From Methylovorus mays (GTDB lineage: Bacteria; Pseudomonadota; Gammaproteobacteria; Burkholderiales; Methylophilaceae), in NCBI RefSeq assembly GCF_020531915.1, contig NZ_JAJAVG010000004.1:744001-808000 (forward strand): DNA of 64,000 nucleotides, in the 5' to 3' direction. Shown here piece after piece: positions 1-8,793 of this stretch. The notes under the pieces were generated by a model that was not told the origin of the DNA, ran no database searches, and saw nothing but the letters and a program-made list of their open reading frames with translations. Made by a program: the position numbers and the translations under genes. Position 1 is the stretch's first letter, and each line of letters starts with the position of its first letter.

Positions 1-413
1 CCCTTGTCGGTCTGCATGGCCAGCTCGGTCAGCGTGTGGACGGCCTGCCGGTAGTGGCTCATGGTGAAGGGCTGGAAGCTGAACACCGTTTGCAGTTCGA
101 CCAGGTGCTCGCGCCGGGTCTGCTCCCGCTGTCCGTACTCGCCCCAACTTTCGATATTGACCTTGATTTGGTCGGCGACCAGCTTCAACAAGGGCGGAAA
201 CGGTGGCTCATCGACGCCAAGGATGACACCAGGAAAACGCAGGTAGCAGAGCTGCACGGCGAAGCCCAGCCGGTTGGCCGGGCCGCGCCGCTGCCGGATG
301 ATGGACAGGTCGCTTTCGCTGAACGCGTAGTGACGGATCAAGTCATCCTTGGTATCCGGCAACGCCAACAGGCTTTCCCGCTCGGCGGCGGACAGGATGG
401 AACGACGCGGCAT
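1..413 (-). CDS. tnpA: Tn3-family transposase TnpA, N-terminal part (runs off window)
   Basis: This is the first 137 codons of a Tn3-family (Tn21 subgroup) transposase, the DDE enzyme that makes replicative transposition cointegrates at 38-bp terminal repeats. It begins MPRRSILSAAERESLLALPD, the usual N-terminus of this subgroup, and continues through the typical 'RRGPANRLGFAVQLCYLRFPG' type region of the DNA-binding DUF4158 domain without a stop to base 1. The catalytic domain lies outside the window. The ATG is two bases after the stop of the resolvase gene, so the two genes form one transcription unit. Family assignment is firm; whether the full gene is intact cannot be seen. Confidence 0.93.
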   Translation of the reverse strand, partial: MPRRSILSAAERESLLALPDTKDDLIRHYAFSESDLSIIRQRRGPANRLGFAVQLCYLRFPGVILGVDEPPFPPLLKLVADQIKVNIESWGEYGQREQTRREHLVELQTVFSFQPFTMSHYRQAVHTLTELAMQTDK

Positions 414-415
414 CT

Positions 416-976
416 CTATTGATCCAATCTCAAGTACTGATACAGGGTCTCCCGGCTGACACCAAACTCGCGGGCCAACTTCGCTTTTTGTTCGCCGCCG
501 GCGACACGCTGCCGCAGATCGGCTACCTGTTCGGGCGACAGCGCTTTCTTGCGGCCCCGATAGGCTCCACGCTGCTTGGCGAGCGCGATGCCTTCCCTCT
601 GACGCTCGCGGATCAAAGCCCGCTCGAACTCGGCGAACGCGCCCATGACGGACAGCATCAGGTTCGCCATCGGCGAATCCTCGCCAGTGAAGGCCAGGCT
701 CTCCTTGACGAACTCAATGCGCACGCCGCGCTTGGTCAGCTTTTGCACCAGGCGGCGCAAGTCATCGAGGTTGCGCGCCAAGCGATCCATGCTGTGAACC
801 ACCACGGTGTCGCCTTCGCGCACGAAGGCGAGCAGTCTTTCCAGCTCCGGACGCTGGGTGTCCTTGCCCGACGCCTTGTCGGAAAACACCTTGCCGACTT
901 CGACGTGTTCGAGTTGCCTTTCCGGGTTCTGGTCAAAGCTGCTGACCCGGACATAGCCAATGCGTTGACCTTGCAA
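416..976 (-). CDS. tnpR: Tn21-type serine resolvase TnpR (TTG start)
   Basis: This is a 186-residue serine recombinase that resolves transposon cointegrates at res. The N-terminus reads QRIGYVRVSSFDQN, where the Ser of VSS is the catalytic nucleophile. The arginine-rich catalytic region (DRLARNLDDL) and 'GAFAEFERALIRERQREG' follow, and a C-terminal HTH ends in SRETLYQYLR. The length equals that of Tn21/Tn501 resolvases. I chose a TTG start at 976 because GGAGG lies just upstream and the protein then begins exactly where the family does. An ATG start 72 bases further upstream would add 24 non-homologous residues. The gene is followed directly by tnpA on the same strand. Confidence 0.93.
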   Translation of the reverse strand: MQGQRIGYVRVSSFDQNPERQLEHVEVGKVFSDKASGKDTQRPELERLLAFVREGDTVVVHSMDRLARNLDDLRRLVQKLTKRGVRIEFVKESLAFTGEDSPMANLMLSVMGAFAEFERALIRERQREGIALAKQRGAYRGRKKALSPEQVADLRQRVAGGEQKAKLAREFGVSRETLYQYLRLDQ

Positions 977-1135
977 GATGCCTCCCAAGACGAGAATGTC
1001 AGGAAGAAATCTATGACCTTTTGCGGCATGTGTCAATAAATAACACACTGGACTCTATACTGACGTTTCAAGGCGGGCCGCCCTGACATCAGGTTAGGGT
1101 ATAGATCAGGTTGACGCCCCAACTCTGGGTTTCGG
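977..1135. promoter_or_regulatory. Probable res site and tnpR promoter region
   Basis: This is the non-coding stretch directly upstream of tnpR, where Tn21-subgroup elements carry their three-part res site. It contains several TGTCA/TGACA-type half-sites (for example near 999, 1034 and 1083) and the AT-rich TATA-like segments expected around a resolvase promoter. The exact subsite boundaries are inferred from position and are not resolved here. Up to 1232 nothing else is recognised. Confidence 0.5.
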
Positions 1136-1232
1136 CTCCCGGCCAGAAGCTGTCGTCCGGTAGGTAGCTGTGAAAGGCAGGTCTAGGTTGATCACAGTCA
1201 ATCAAGCACTGTGAAATTTGCGACAGATGTCG

Positions 1233-2216
1233 TTAGCCATCACTGTTGACGGTGCTTAACTTGCGCACAGGCGTCGTCTGCAAGCACCCCATACCTTCCA
1301 AGGCGGCCTCCACCGCCTCATCCAGCGGCGTATGCGGCTCATGCCCAAGCGTCGAGACCAGCTTGGCGTTGCTCATCTTTACCCGCGTGCTCCACAAATA
1401 GCGCATCTGACATAGCTCTCGCAGGGTCGGTACAAAGGGCGCAGCAAGCACGGTAAGCCACCAGGGGAAGGCTCTCACTTTGGGCTTGACTCCTCCGCGC
1501 TTGACTACCACGCGGCAGATCGCTTCCGCCAACTGGGTGCCGTCTGCGTCCCAATGACCGGCCGTGTGGAAGGCGGCAAAGGGATCCAACGTGCTACGCA
1601 GCTGCAACAGCTCCACCATAGTGCGGGCTACGTCGGGTAGGTAAGACCACTGGTGGCCCATGCCGGGTGCGTTGGGCACACTAATAGACTTAACCGGCTG
1701 ACCGGGCTTTAGCATGCCCTGCGAGAACCAGCTACTGCCCAGCTTGGGTCCGAAGAAGTCCCCCGCACGCACCAGGAGCACTCTGCAGTTCTGGCTGCTG
1801 GCCTGCTTCAGACGCTGCTCCATCTCCACACGTATGCTTCCCTTCCGGGTGATGGGCTGCTGCGGTGAATCCTCATGTAACGTGGGAAAGGAGCTGGGAC
1901 CGTAGTTGTAGACTGTGCCAGGCAGCACGATAGTAGCTCCGTTAGCATGCGCGGCGGCGATGGTGTTGTCCAGCATGGGCAGTACCAGCTCACCCCAACG
2001 ACGATAACCGGGTGGGTTGACTGCGTGCACTATGACGGAACAGCCTTCTGCTGCTGCCAGCACGTCCTCGCGGTTCATGGCGTCGCGCCGCTCAATTTGC
2101 TGCTCACCGCTTCGGCGCAATGCACGCACTGTCCAGCCAGCATCGCGTAATTGCCGAGCCATTTCGCCACCAATGCCGCCGGTGGCTCCTAGAACCAAGG
2201 CCGTGTTGCTTTCCAT
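1233..2216 (-). CDS. NAD(P)-dependent epimerase/dehydratase (extended SDR family)
   Basis: This is a 327-residue Rossmann-fold protein of the extended short-chain dehydrogenase superfamily. Dinucleotide binding is shown by GATGGIGG near residues 10-17, close to the N-terminus as expected. The middle of the protein has a long substrate-binding segment; a conserved 'PGTVYNYGP' motif supplies the Tyr of the SDR active site, although the usual YxxxK spacing is not obvious. The substrate cannot be deduced. It is transcribed divergently from the LysR gene at 2313, which is the classic arrangement of a regulator and its target. Both lie inside the transposon as passenger genes. Confidence 0.75.
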   Translation of the reverse strand: MESNTALVLGATGGIGGEMARQLRDAGWTVRALRRSGEQQIERRDAMNREDVLAAAEGCSVIVHAVNPPGYRRWGELVLPMLDNTIAAAHANGATIVLPGTVYNYGPSSFPTLHEDSPQQPITRKGSIRVEMEQRLKQASSQNCRVLLVRAGDFFGPKLGSSWFSQGMLKPGQPVKSISVPNAPGMGHQWSYLPDVARTMVELLQLRSTLDPFAAFHTAGHWDADGTQLAEAICRVVVKRGGVKPKVRAFPWWLTVLAAPFVPTLRELCQMRYLWSTRVKMSNAKLVSTLGHEPHTPLDEAVEAALEGMGCLQTTPVRKLSTVNSDG

Positions 2217-2312
2217 TCATTACCCCCGGATGTGTTGCGATGGCAAGGAGTTTCTAGCGGGCACTGCTATTAAGCAATTGACCAAGATGTGATAGTCGCC
2301 ATACATTTTCGT

Positions 2313-3212
2313 ATGACCATCAACAACACCGATATTGGCTGGGAGCTGTATCGCACCTTTTTGGGCGTACTGGAAGAGGGCTCGCTGTCCGGTGCAGCGC
2401 GCTCCATGGGAATTGCCCAGCCCACCGTGGGGCGGCATGTCGACGCACTGGAAACAGCATTGGGCGTGACGCTGTTTACCCGTTCGCAAACGGGGCTACT
2501 ACCCACCGAGGCGGCGCTAGCGCTGCAGCCGTTTGCCCTGACCATGTACAGCGCTGCCGCTGCGCTGAAGCGCGCGGCCGAAAGCCAAGGCTCAGGTATC
2601 CAAGGCACAGTGCGAGTTACGGCCAGCGAGGTGATAGGGCAAGAGGTATTACCACCTATCCTGGCGAAACTGCAGGACACACACCCGGACCTGACGGTAG
2701 AACTGGTGCTGACCAACAGGGTGCAGGACCTCCTGCAGCGCGAAGCCGACATCGCCGTGCGCATGACACAGCCCAGACAGGAGCAACTAATTGCCCGATG
2801 CGTTGGAGTGATGCCACTTGGCTTTCATGCGCACAAACGCTATCTGGACAAGCACGGGACTCCCAGCTCTCTGGCTGATCTGGCTCAGCACGCGCTGATT
2901 GGCTTTGATGAAGAGACGCCGTTCGTGCGTGCCGCACGCAAGGCATTCCCAATCTGGAACCGCGAAAACTTTGCGGTGCGTACCGACAACGACATGGCAC
3001 AGATTGCGCTGATCCGAGCTGGCTGCGGTATTGGCGTGTGCCAAATGCATATAGCGGCGCGCGACCTGAATCTGGTGAACATATTGCCTGGCAGCATTCC
3101 GCTGAGCCTGGAGACCTGGCTCACCATGCACGAAGATCTGCGCAATAACCCGAGCTGCAAGGTGACATTTGATGCACTGTTGAAGGGGCTACAAGACTAC
3201 GTGACTCCCTAG
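2313..3212 (+). CDS. LysR-family transcriptional regulator
   Basis: This is a 299-residue LysR-type regulator. The N-terminal winged HTH is visible as FLGVLEEGSLSGAARSMGIA followed by QPTVGRHVDALE (about residues 17-48), and the type 2 periplasmic-binding-like effector domain covers the rest. I use the ATG at 2313; a GTG eight codons upstream is also open. It diverges from the epimerase gene across about 96 bases, so that gene is its most likely target. The catalase downstream is convergent and separated by a terminator, so regulation of katA is not indicated by the layout. It is a passenger of the Tn3-family transposon. Confidence 0.88.
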   Translation: MTINNTDIGWELYRTFLGVLEEGSLSGAARSMGIAQPTVGRHVDALETALGVTLFTRSQTGLLPTEAALALQPFALTMYSAAAALKRAAESQGSGIQGTVRVTASEVIGQEVLPPILAKLQDTHPDLTVELVLTNRVQDLLQREADIAVRMTQPRQEQLIARCVGVMPLGFHAHKRYLDKHGTPSSLADLAQHALIGFDEETPFVRAARKAFPIWNRENFAVRTDNDMAQIALIRAGCGIGVCQMHIAARDLNLVNILPGSIPLSLETWLTMHEDLRNNPSCKVTFDALLKGLQDYVTP

Positions 3213-3286
3213 CAAGTCGACATCGATCTGACCAGATGAGGTTGCTTGCCAATGACTGAAGAACCTGACTTAGTTGACGGTGTGAG

Positions 3287-3319
3287 AAAAGAGCCTTGGC
3301 GTCTACCAAGGCTCTTTTT
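3287..3319. terminator. Bidirectional rho-independent terminator
   Basis: A perfect stem (AAGAGCCTTGG / CCAAGGCTCTT) with a 6-base loop is flanked by an A run on the left and a T run on the right. It can therefore end transcription from both the LysR gene and the convergent catalase gene. Confidence 0.85.
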
Positions 3320-3338
3320 CATACTTCCGGCGCTTTTA

Positions 3339-4868
3339 CTACGCAGGCAGGGCGACCAGTGGGTTTCCGTACATAGGGTCATCCTTTTTTGAGGCCAGTG
3401 CCTTTTCAAGGTTGATGCCCAGGGCCTTGGCTACGCCTGCACCGTATGCAGGGTCTGCGGCGTGGCAATTGCGGATGTGACGGAACTTGATGAACTCTGG
3501 AGCGTCGCCCATGGCTCTGCCGGTGTTGCCAAAAAGCGCTTCCTTCTGACCGTCGTTCATTAGACGGAACAACTTGCCAGGTTGCTCGAAGTAGTTGTGG
3601 TCATCTTTGTCGTAGCTCCAGTGGGCTGCATTGCCGGTGAGCTTGAGCGGCGGCTCCGAGAACTGCGGCTGGCCCTGCCATTGGCCAAAGCTGTTGGGTT
3701 CGTAGTGCGGCAAAGCACCATAGTTGCCATCGACCCGCCCCTGACCATCGCGGTGGTTGCTGTGCACTGGGCAGCGAGCCTGATTGACAGGGATCTGGTG
3801 GTAATTTACGCCCAGTCGATAGCGCTGAGCATCGGCGTAGTTGAAAAGGCGTGCTTGCAGCATACGGTCCGGACTGACACCGATACCAGGTACCAGATTG
3901 CTAGGGGAAAAGGCCACCTGTTCAACGTCGGCGAAAAAGTTCTCGGAGTTTTTGTTCAGCTCGAACTCACCAACTTCGATGAGCGGATAGTCGCCCTTGT
4001 ACCAGACCTTGGTCAGATCGAACGGATGCAAGGCGTACTTCTCCGCATCAGCCTCTGGCATGACCTGAATAAACATCGTCCACTTGGGATATTCGCCACG
4101 TTCGATGGCTTCATACAGATCGCGCTGATGGCTTTCACGATCCTGGGCGACCAATTCGCCGGCCTCTGCATCGGTAAGGTTCTTGATGCCCTGCTGGGTC
4201 CGGAAATGCATCTTGACCCAGAAACGCTCGCCGGCCTGGTTCCAGAGGCTGTAGGTGTGCGAGCTGAAACCGTGCATATGACGGTAGCTGGCAGGGATGC
4301 CGCGATCGCTCATGACGACAGTGACTTGGTGCAGAGCTTCGGGCAGAAGCGTCCAGTAATCCCAATTGTTGGTGGCGCTGCGCAAGTTTGTGCGAGGGTC
4401 GCGTTTGACGGCCTTATTCAGATCAGGGAACTGGCGAGGATCGCGGATGAAGAACACCGGAGTGTTATTGCCCACCATGTCCCAGTTTCCCTCTTCGGTA
4501 TAGAACTTCAGAGCAAAACCACGGATATCGCGCTCGGCATCGGCCGCACCGCGCTCCCCAGCTACCGTAGTGAAGCGGGCAAACATCTCCGTCTTCTTTC
4601 CTACCTCGCTGAAAATCTTAGCGCGGGTGTACTTGGTGATGTCGTGCGTGACCGTGAATGTGCCGAAGGCACCCGATCCCTTGGCGTGCATGCGGCGCTC
4701 TGGGATGACCTCGCGCACAAAACCGGCCAGCTTTTCATTCAGCCAGACATCCTGAGCCAATAAGGGGCCGCGAGGACCTGCAGTGAGGCTGTCGCGGTTA
4801 GTGACCACGGGGGCGCCGAAGTCAGTAGTCATGTGGGTTACGGGGCACTTTTTGGTGTCGTCGCTCAT
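3339..4868 (-). CDS. katA: Haem catalase, small-subunit (clade 3 type)
   Basis: This 509-residue monofunctional haem catalase converts hydrogen peroxide to water and oxygen in the cytoplasm. The distal catalytic His is at about residue 61 ([15 protein letters not shown]), the catalytic Asn at about 134 ([12 protein letters not shown]) and the haem-ligand Tyr at about 343 ([12 protein letters not shown]). The length fits the small-subunit group that lacks the extra C-terminal flavodoxin-like domain. A strong Shine-Dalgarno (AGGAG) precedes the ATG. The gene is a passenger of the Tn3-family transposon, between the LysR gene and the terminal inverted repeat, so peroxide resistance travels with the transposon. 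No OxyR site was identified. Confidence 0.95.
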   Translation of the reverse strand: MSDDTKKCPVTHMTTDFGAPVVTNRDSLTAGPRGPLLAQDVWLNEKLAGFVREVIPERRMHAKGSGAFGTFTVTHDITKYTRAKIFSEVGKKTEMFARFTTVAGERGAADAERDIRGFALKFYTEEGNWDMVGNNTPVFFIRDPRQFPDLNKAVKRDPRTNLRSATNNWDYWTLLPEALHQVTVVMSDRGIPASYRHMHGFSSHTYSLWNQAGERFWVKMHFRTQQGIKNLTDAEAGELVAQDRESHQRDLYEAIERGEYPKWTMFIQVMPEADAEKYALHPFDLTKVWYKGDYPLIEVGEFELNKNSENFFADVEQVAFSPSNLVPGIGVSPDRMLQARLFNYADAQRYRLGVNYHQIPVNQARCPVHSNHRDGQGRVDGNYGALPHYEPNSFGQWQGQPQFSEPPLKLTGNAAHWSYDKDDHNYFEQPGKLFRLMNDGQKEALFGNTGRAMGDAPEFIKFRHIRNCHAADPAYGAGVAKALGINLEKALASKKDDPMYGNPLVALPA

Positions 4869-5216
4869 GAATTTCTCCTAATTGGTTGTGGGGCCATCAA
4901 CAACTATAGACTAGGTGTTTGATCGCAAGTTTTGATGGTGCAATATTTTACCTTGAATAGAAGGAAGCACTATGGGCCAGATTCTGCACGGAAGTGCCAC
5001 AACGACAAAGGTTGTCCGTCGATCAATACAAAATAGTCAACGCTTTCTGCGCGCCATGAAATCAACCTGAAAACGATAGTGAGGTGGAAGAAACGGACCC
5101 CGATCACAGGTCGGCCTATAGGGTCGCATGACTGCTTAGGGTCGATAGCGCCCTCCTGCATGTCATGCCTCGCAGGTGCAGACTTGCACTGCTGCTAGGT
5201 AAAAGCCGTCGCGCGC
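4869..5216. other. Non-coding transposon interior between katA and the terminal repeat
   Basis: About 350 bases upstream of katA hold its promoter region and otherwise nothing I can name. One 63-codon minus-strand frame (4970-5161) has no recognisable motif or ribosome-binding site and is probably chance. Confidence 0.5.
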
Positions 5217-6034
5217 CTTAGCGTGCTATTTTTCCCGTTTTCTGAGACGACCCCTAGATAGCGATATGCCAAGGCGTCCATAATGTCCAGGTCAGCGGTG
5301 ATTCGCTTGCGATCTGCCGGTATATCCGGATCTATGATGTTTCCATCTATGCTGGCATGTGCAACGGCACAGCGCCCTGAATCGTATAGATGCTGGCTAA
5401 CATTTACGTTCTGTGCCTGCAGTTCATTGATGCGCGCCAGAGCACGCCCTTCATTGATCTCATCCAGATTTTGGTTGATCCAGGCAACTCGTTGCTGAGA
5501 GGTATCGAACTGGCTTTCCAGTACTTTAAAGAAAGACAGAAATGAATAAGGCTCATGCACTCTTTCGAGCCGTCTTCCCTCACGAAAGAAGGCAAGCGCC
5601 TTGCGTATCCTCTCATCCTCAATAATGGGCATGTGATTACAACTGAATGCCTTGTTCCCGGCTTGCAAGAGCGTCGCGACGGTATCAGGACCAGCGCCAA
5701 AGCGATTCATATGCGTGCCCCACATCCGTCCCGTAATATCTACATAGCCTCTCTTGAAAAATCCCAAGATGGATGTAAAGCGATACAAGCGGGAGAGTGC
5801 TTCATCGAACTGCTGTTGGTTTGCAGCTGGTGTACTAATTGCCGGAGCAATCATATGCCCCCCTTCCTGCCGTGTTCCATGAAGTATGTACTCCATACCG
5901 TCGTACTCGACCAACACATCTTCCTGAGGCCATGCAATAGAAGAAGCCACACTAACAGTAGCCCAGCCTATGCGGTTGCCGGTTTTCTCCCGGACGTCGG
6001 CCCCAAAAAAATGTGGAACATAAGGGGTCTTCAT
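5195..6034 (-). pseudogene. Hypothetical protein (MauJ-like?), 3' end replaced by transposon repeat
   Basis: This is an open frame of about 280 residues (start at the ATG 6034; a TTG at 6055 is also open) with no strongly recognised domain. Segments such as 'RLYRFTSILGFFKRGYVDITG' type text and the C-terminal 'LYDSGRCAVAHA' resemble uncharacterised proteins sometimes labelled MauJ-like, a weak match from memory. The last 19 residues (from GVVSENGKNSTLRR on) are encoded by the transposon terminal repeat and beyond, so the native C-terminus was lost when the transposon inserted at 5254/5255. The product may still be made with a foreign tail. Confidence 0.75.
5217..5254. repeat. 38-bp terminal inverted repeat of the Tn3-family transposon
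   Basis: Read from 5254 inward on the minus strand this is GGGGTCGTCTCAGAAAACGG, ending in GCACGCTAAG. That is the Tn21-type terminal repeat with the usual GGGG outer end, TAAG inner end and 38-bp length. It marks the outer edge of the transposon at 5254. The partner repeat lies before base 1. The 5 bases at 5255-5259 (TAGAT) are the expected target-site duplication, checkable at the other end. Confidence 0.92.
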
Positions 6035-6226
6035 ATCAGCATGCCAATCTTTCAAAGAGATAGTGAAATGCCAAAAATGGCGGGGCTAGCCGGAGAAGAT
6101 GAGTCTCTGTGCGAACAGATTTACCCAAATCGATAGAAGAGTGTTTATTTTTAGCTGTGACACCAGCAAGCTGATATTGCCTGCTGCGCGTCGTCACAAT
6201 GAAAATATTGCTGCGTTTTAAACTAC

Positions 6227-6427
6227 TCAAATCAGCTCCTCTCCGACTAGTGGGCTATCTAGTCCATCCCAGCCAGATAAAACCGGCCCAGGAGACTGGG
6301 GATCACAGCGAGCCAGCAAATCTCCTAACGTAGAACGTTTTTTAAGCTTTGCCTGCGTAACAACTACTGGCAAAGCATCAATCAATTTCTTAGCGTCACG
6401 TTTTTGATTTCTTGTTTTCTTGGGCAT
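6227..6427 (-). CDS. Small basic hypothetical protein
   Basis: This 66-residue protein starts MPKKTRNQKRDAKK with a strongly basic N-terminus, which suggests nucleic-acid binding. It overlaps the 3' end of the truncated antitoxin-like frame at 6396-6575. I do not recognise a family. Its position at the tail of the mobilizable element suggests an accessory gene. An upstream in-frame extension to 6475 lacks a convincing ribosome-binding site. Confidence 0.5.
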   Translation of the reverse strand: MPKKTRNQKRDAKKLIDALPVVVTQAKLKKRSTLGDLLARCDPQSPGPVLSGWDGLDSPLVGEELI

Positions 6428-6575
6428 GATGGATCTGCGTCGATTGGGCAATAATAGCTCGCTGCATATCTGCAACTCTAGTTAAAGCTCGTTTAGTAAC
6501 TTCTTCATATATGCCCTCCTTTTTCAGGAAAGCATCAAAATCACTGCCCTGATGGGGGTTCTTTGTGCCGGCCAT
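6396..6575 (-). pseudogene. Fragment of an XRE/HigA-type antitoxin (N-terminal part only)
   Basis: This 59-codon frame reads MAGTKNPHQGSDFDAFLKKE then GIYEEVTKRAL. That opening matches the N-terminus of small XRE-family antitoxins that sit next to RelE/HigB-type toxins (pattern NPHxGSxFDDFLxEEGI). The HTH that should follow is missing; the frame ends in an unrelated tail (ENKKSKT). It is short and next to another antitoxin-like gene, with no toxin visible. I read it as a decayed addiction module. The assignment rests on the N-terminal pattern only. Confidence 0.5.
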
Positions 6576-6581
6576 TGATAG

Positions 6582-6860
6582 TCACCCCTTCTTCAGCATT
6601 TCTATAATGCGAAGCAATAATTTCTGATGCTCTACGGGCTGTTGCTGAGCATCCCAGACTTCACGGACATCTACGCCTAAAGCCTCTGCAACCATTAGTG
6701 CGCCTTTAGCTTGGAACAGTGTCAATAACCCTTCGGTAAGCGCTCCAAGCTCACCCTCCTCTTCTAATGCATCAAGGTATCCCTTAAAGTCCTCTTTGTC
6801 AGTGATATATTCTGCAGGGTTAAAATCTCTAAGAGATGCCACATTGATTTTTTCGGTCAT
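6582..6860 (-). CDS. Addiction-module antidote-like protein
   Basis: This 92-residue acidic protein contains 'FNPAEYITDKEDFKGYLDAL', resembling the start of HI1420-type antidote proteins (DxAEYLxTxEDIxxYLxAxLEE). The second half differs from the family HTH but keeps 'FQAKGALMVAEALGV', which could be a degenerate helix-turn-helix. No partner toxin of the HI1419 type lies next to it. It may be an orphan antidote or a regulator of the element. Confidence 0.45.
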   Translation of the reverse strand: MTEKINVASLRDFNPAEYITDKEDFKGYLDALEEEGELGALTEGLLTLFQAKGALMVAEALGVDVREVWDAQQQPVEHQKLLLRIIEMLKKG

Positions 6861-6923
6861 AAGCCCATCCTTATTAAATGCTTTGTGAAAAGCGTTGATA
6901 TTATCAACGCGCCTTGAGAGAGA

Positions 6924-7316
6924 TTATTGGTATGGCCGCAGGATGACCTCGCACGCACTGGATTTCAAGACTTTCCAATGCTTACGTCTTTCACCAACCA
7001 ATATGCTTAATGCAAAAAAAAGCATGACGTTCAGCAAAAGGCCCGTTGTTACCGCGAAGAATGATGGCGTATAAATGTTCACGGTTAAGACAACTGCAGA
7101 CAAGCCTAAAATAGCCGAAGAATAAGCAGCATCGTTGAACCCGCAGATGTGTTTCGTATGCCTATACCAGCGGAATACTCCCGCAAGACCTCCCCTTCGA
7201 TATACCCAGAAATGGCTCACGATTATCCATAAGGCACATGAAAAAACCACAGCAGAGACCACATAGTTCAAACAGCTGTCGAGAAAAATTCCAAATTCTT
7301 GTATCGCTTGCAACAT
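6924..7316 (-). CDS. Hypothetical inner-membrane protein
   Basis: This 130-residue protein has about four hydrophobic segments, near residues 16-35, 65-80, 82-94 and 95-107, so it is probably an integral membrane protein. It lies 10 bases downstream of the virB6-like gene in the same operon and could assist it or act in exclusion. No family is recognised. Confidence 0.55.
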   Translation of the reverse strand: MLQAIQEFGIFLDSCLNYVVSAVVFSCALWIIVSHFWVYRRGGLAGVFRWYRHTKHICGFNDAAYSSAILGLSAVVLTVNIYTPSFFAVTTGLLLNVMLFFALSILVGERRKHWKVLKSSACEVILRPYQ

Positions 7317-7326
7317 GTCGTACTCC

Positions 7327-8445
7327 TCACTTTTTCATGATGTCATCACGTTTTTTAGCCATCGCTTTAATGCGTTCAACATTGGATTGACTCGACGTCA
7401 TAGGTTTGGCTTCCCCTCCAGAGGATGGCCCCCATCCATTTTGCATATTCATGGCTGCCTTCTGCCTATATGCTGGATTGAGGGCTGTATTACCCCTCGC
7501 AATATGAGATGCACGACTCGCATACTCTTGCTGACCGGTGACGGCATTTGTTCGAGAAGACTGACCGTTGAGGTATCTCATTGCTGAAGTGGCTGGGTAG
7601 CCTGCCATGCGGGCTGCAGCCATGATGGGATTGCTTACGGCTAGCGCCACGCCACCGGCCAACTCGGAGGCAAGTGATCCTGCGCTCCAGATTAACAATC
7701 CACATACAACAACAGCAATGAGCAACTCCCAGGCAAAGGCCAGTGGTTGGGCTGCGTCGGTATAACCTGCCGCGACCCCACTGAAGATATCTAAAGCAAA
7801 GCCCAGCACCATGGAGATAACAAGGATGTAGACAATTCGGTTGAGAACCGTCGTTATAAATGCATCGAAAATTTTGCGGGTAGCTGGGAACATGGCGCAA
7901 GCAATGGCGATCTGGCCAAAGGCCAGTGCAATAGCAAGATTTGCTTTTGCAATCATGATTGATCCAGCCGCCATAGTAGTTAGGATGACGGTTCCGCCAT
8001 AGATAATCAGCGAACCCACTGCCCAGCCATAAAAGGTCTCTAACCCCGTAATGGAGGTCTCATGGGAAAACTCCGTTGCCAAATCTAACCCTCTTTGCAA
8101 TGCAGCATCAGCCGCTTTGTATGGGGTGGTTTCAAGCCCGGAGACCGCACTTAAAAGTGCATTTTGAAGCGCGTCAAAATCGTTCAGGATTTCGACCTGG
8201 TATATCGATGAGCCAAAAGCAATGGCTGCAAGAAAAGTGATTGCGCCACATCGCTCGACAACATTAATAAATGGCGCCTGCAGCCTTCCAGAGATGGTCT
8301 GGAAGCCCATGATGGTGAGCCAGACTAGGATGCCACTTGAAACATATGGAAAAATGGCCAGCGCTAATGCGGCCGAATGCTGACTTGCATAATGCTGGGT
8401 TGCACTTTCAAGTGTTGCCCCAAGCACTTCAAAAATATTGGTCAT
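7327..8445 (-). CDS. virB6: VirB6/TrbL-family type IV secretion membrane protein
   Basis: This 372-residue polytopic membrane protein has the layout of VirB6/TrbL mating-channel components: a short N-terminal periplasmic-facing part, a first TM near 25-45, a large loop, then a cluster of TM helices (about 150-285, with YGGTVILTTMAAGSIMIAKA type segments), and a polar C-terminal tail. VirB6 forms part of the inner-membrane core through which DNA passes. It is the only T4SS channel gene here. It is preceded by a small lipoprotein and by mobilization genes, so it probably modifies or replaces the VirB6 of a co-resident conjugation system. Family call is good; role in hijacking is inference. Confidence 0.75.
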   Translation of the reverse strand: MTNIFEVLGATLESATQHYASQHSAALALAIFPYVSSGILVWLTIMGFQTISGRLQAPFINVVERCGAITFLAAIAFGSSIYQVEILNDFDALQNALLSAVSGLETTPYKAADAALQRGLDLATEFSHETSITGLETFYGWAVGSLIIYGGTVILTTMAAGSIMIAKANLAIALAFGQIAIACAMFPATRKIFDAFITTVLNRIVYILVISMVLGFALDIFSGVAAGYTDAAQPLAFAWELLIAVVVCGLLIWSAGSLASELAGGVALAVSNPIMAAARMAGYPATSAMRYLNGQSSRTNAVTGQQEYASRASHIARGNTALNPAYRQKAAMNMQNGWGPSSGGEAKPMTSSQSNVERIKAMAKKRDDIMKK

Positions 8446-8472
8446 GATCTGCTCCTATACCAAAAATGGTAT

Positions 8473-8793
8473 TTACTTGCCTGGTTGCCGAATGGTGAAA
8501 TCAAAGTGCGTCCCCACAGGCTTCAATGCATCCAATTGGGGAATAAAGTGCAGCTCTTCAGCAGACAGATCCTTGCAAGCAACTCGCCGAGACACGCCTT
8601 TGGGCGAGGCACATGCCATGATTCTTTTCTCAGTAGCATTCAGCTGACTACAAGCGGCTATCTGTTTATTTCCATCCTTGCCAAATGCACATGTAGCGAT
8701 CTTGTCCACATCCACCTGATCGACTATGGGCTCCTTACCGCAAGCGCTCAAAACCACTGCAGCCAAGATGGCAATATATAAATTCAGTTTCAT
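8473..8793 (-). CDS. Small EexN-like lipoprotein
   Basis: This 106-residue protein has a clear lipoprotein signal (hydrophobic run then LSAC, cysteine near residue 18) and several Cys pairs downstream. Such small lipoproteins next to virB6 are often entry-exclusion proteins of the EexN type, which block uptake of related elements. Its ATG overlaps the stop of the upstream gene by four bases, so they are co-translated. The EexN label rests on size, lipobox and neighbours rather than on a clear motif. Confidence 0.6.
   Translation of the reverse strand: MKLNLYIAILAAVVLSACGKEPIVDQVDVDKIATCAFGKDGNKQIAACSQLNATEKRIMACASPKGVSRRVACKDLSAEELHFIPQLDALKPVGTHFDFTIRQPGK

Noticed and set aside
2313..3212. 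LysR protein as the OxyR regulator of the adjacent catalase
   Set aside because: The gene faces the epimerase promoter, is convergent with katA across a terminator, and the typical OxyR redox cysteine pair was not seen; the only Cys region (RAGCGIGVCQ) does not match the OxyR motif.
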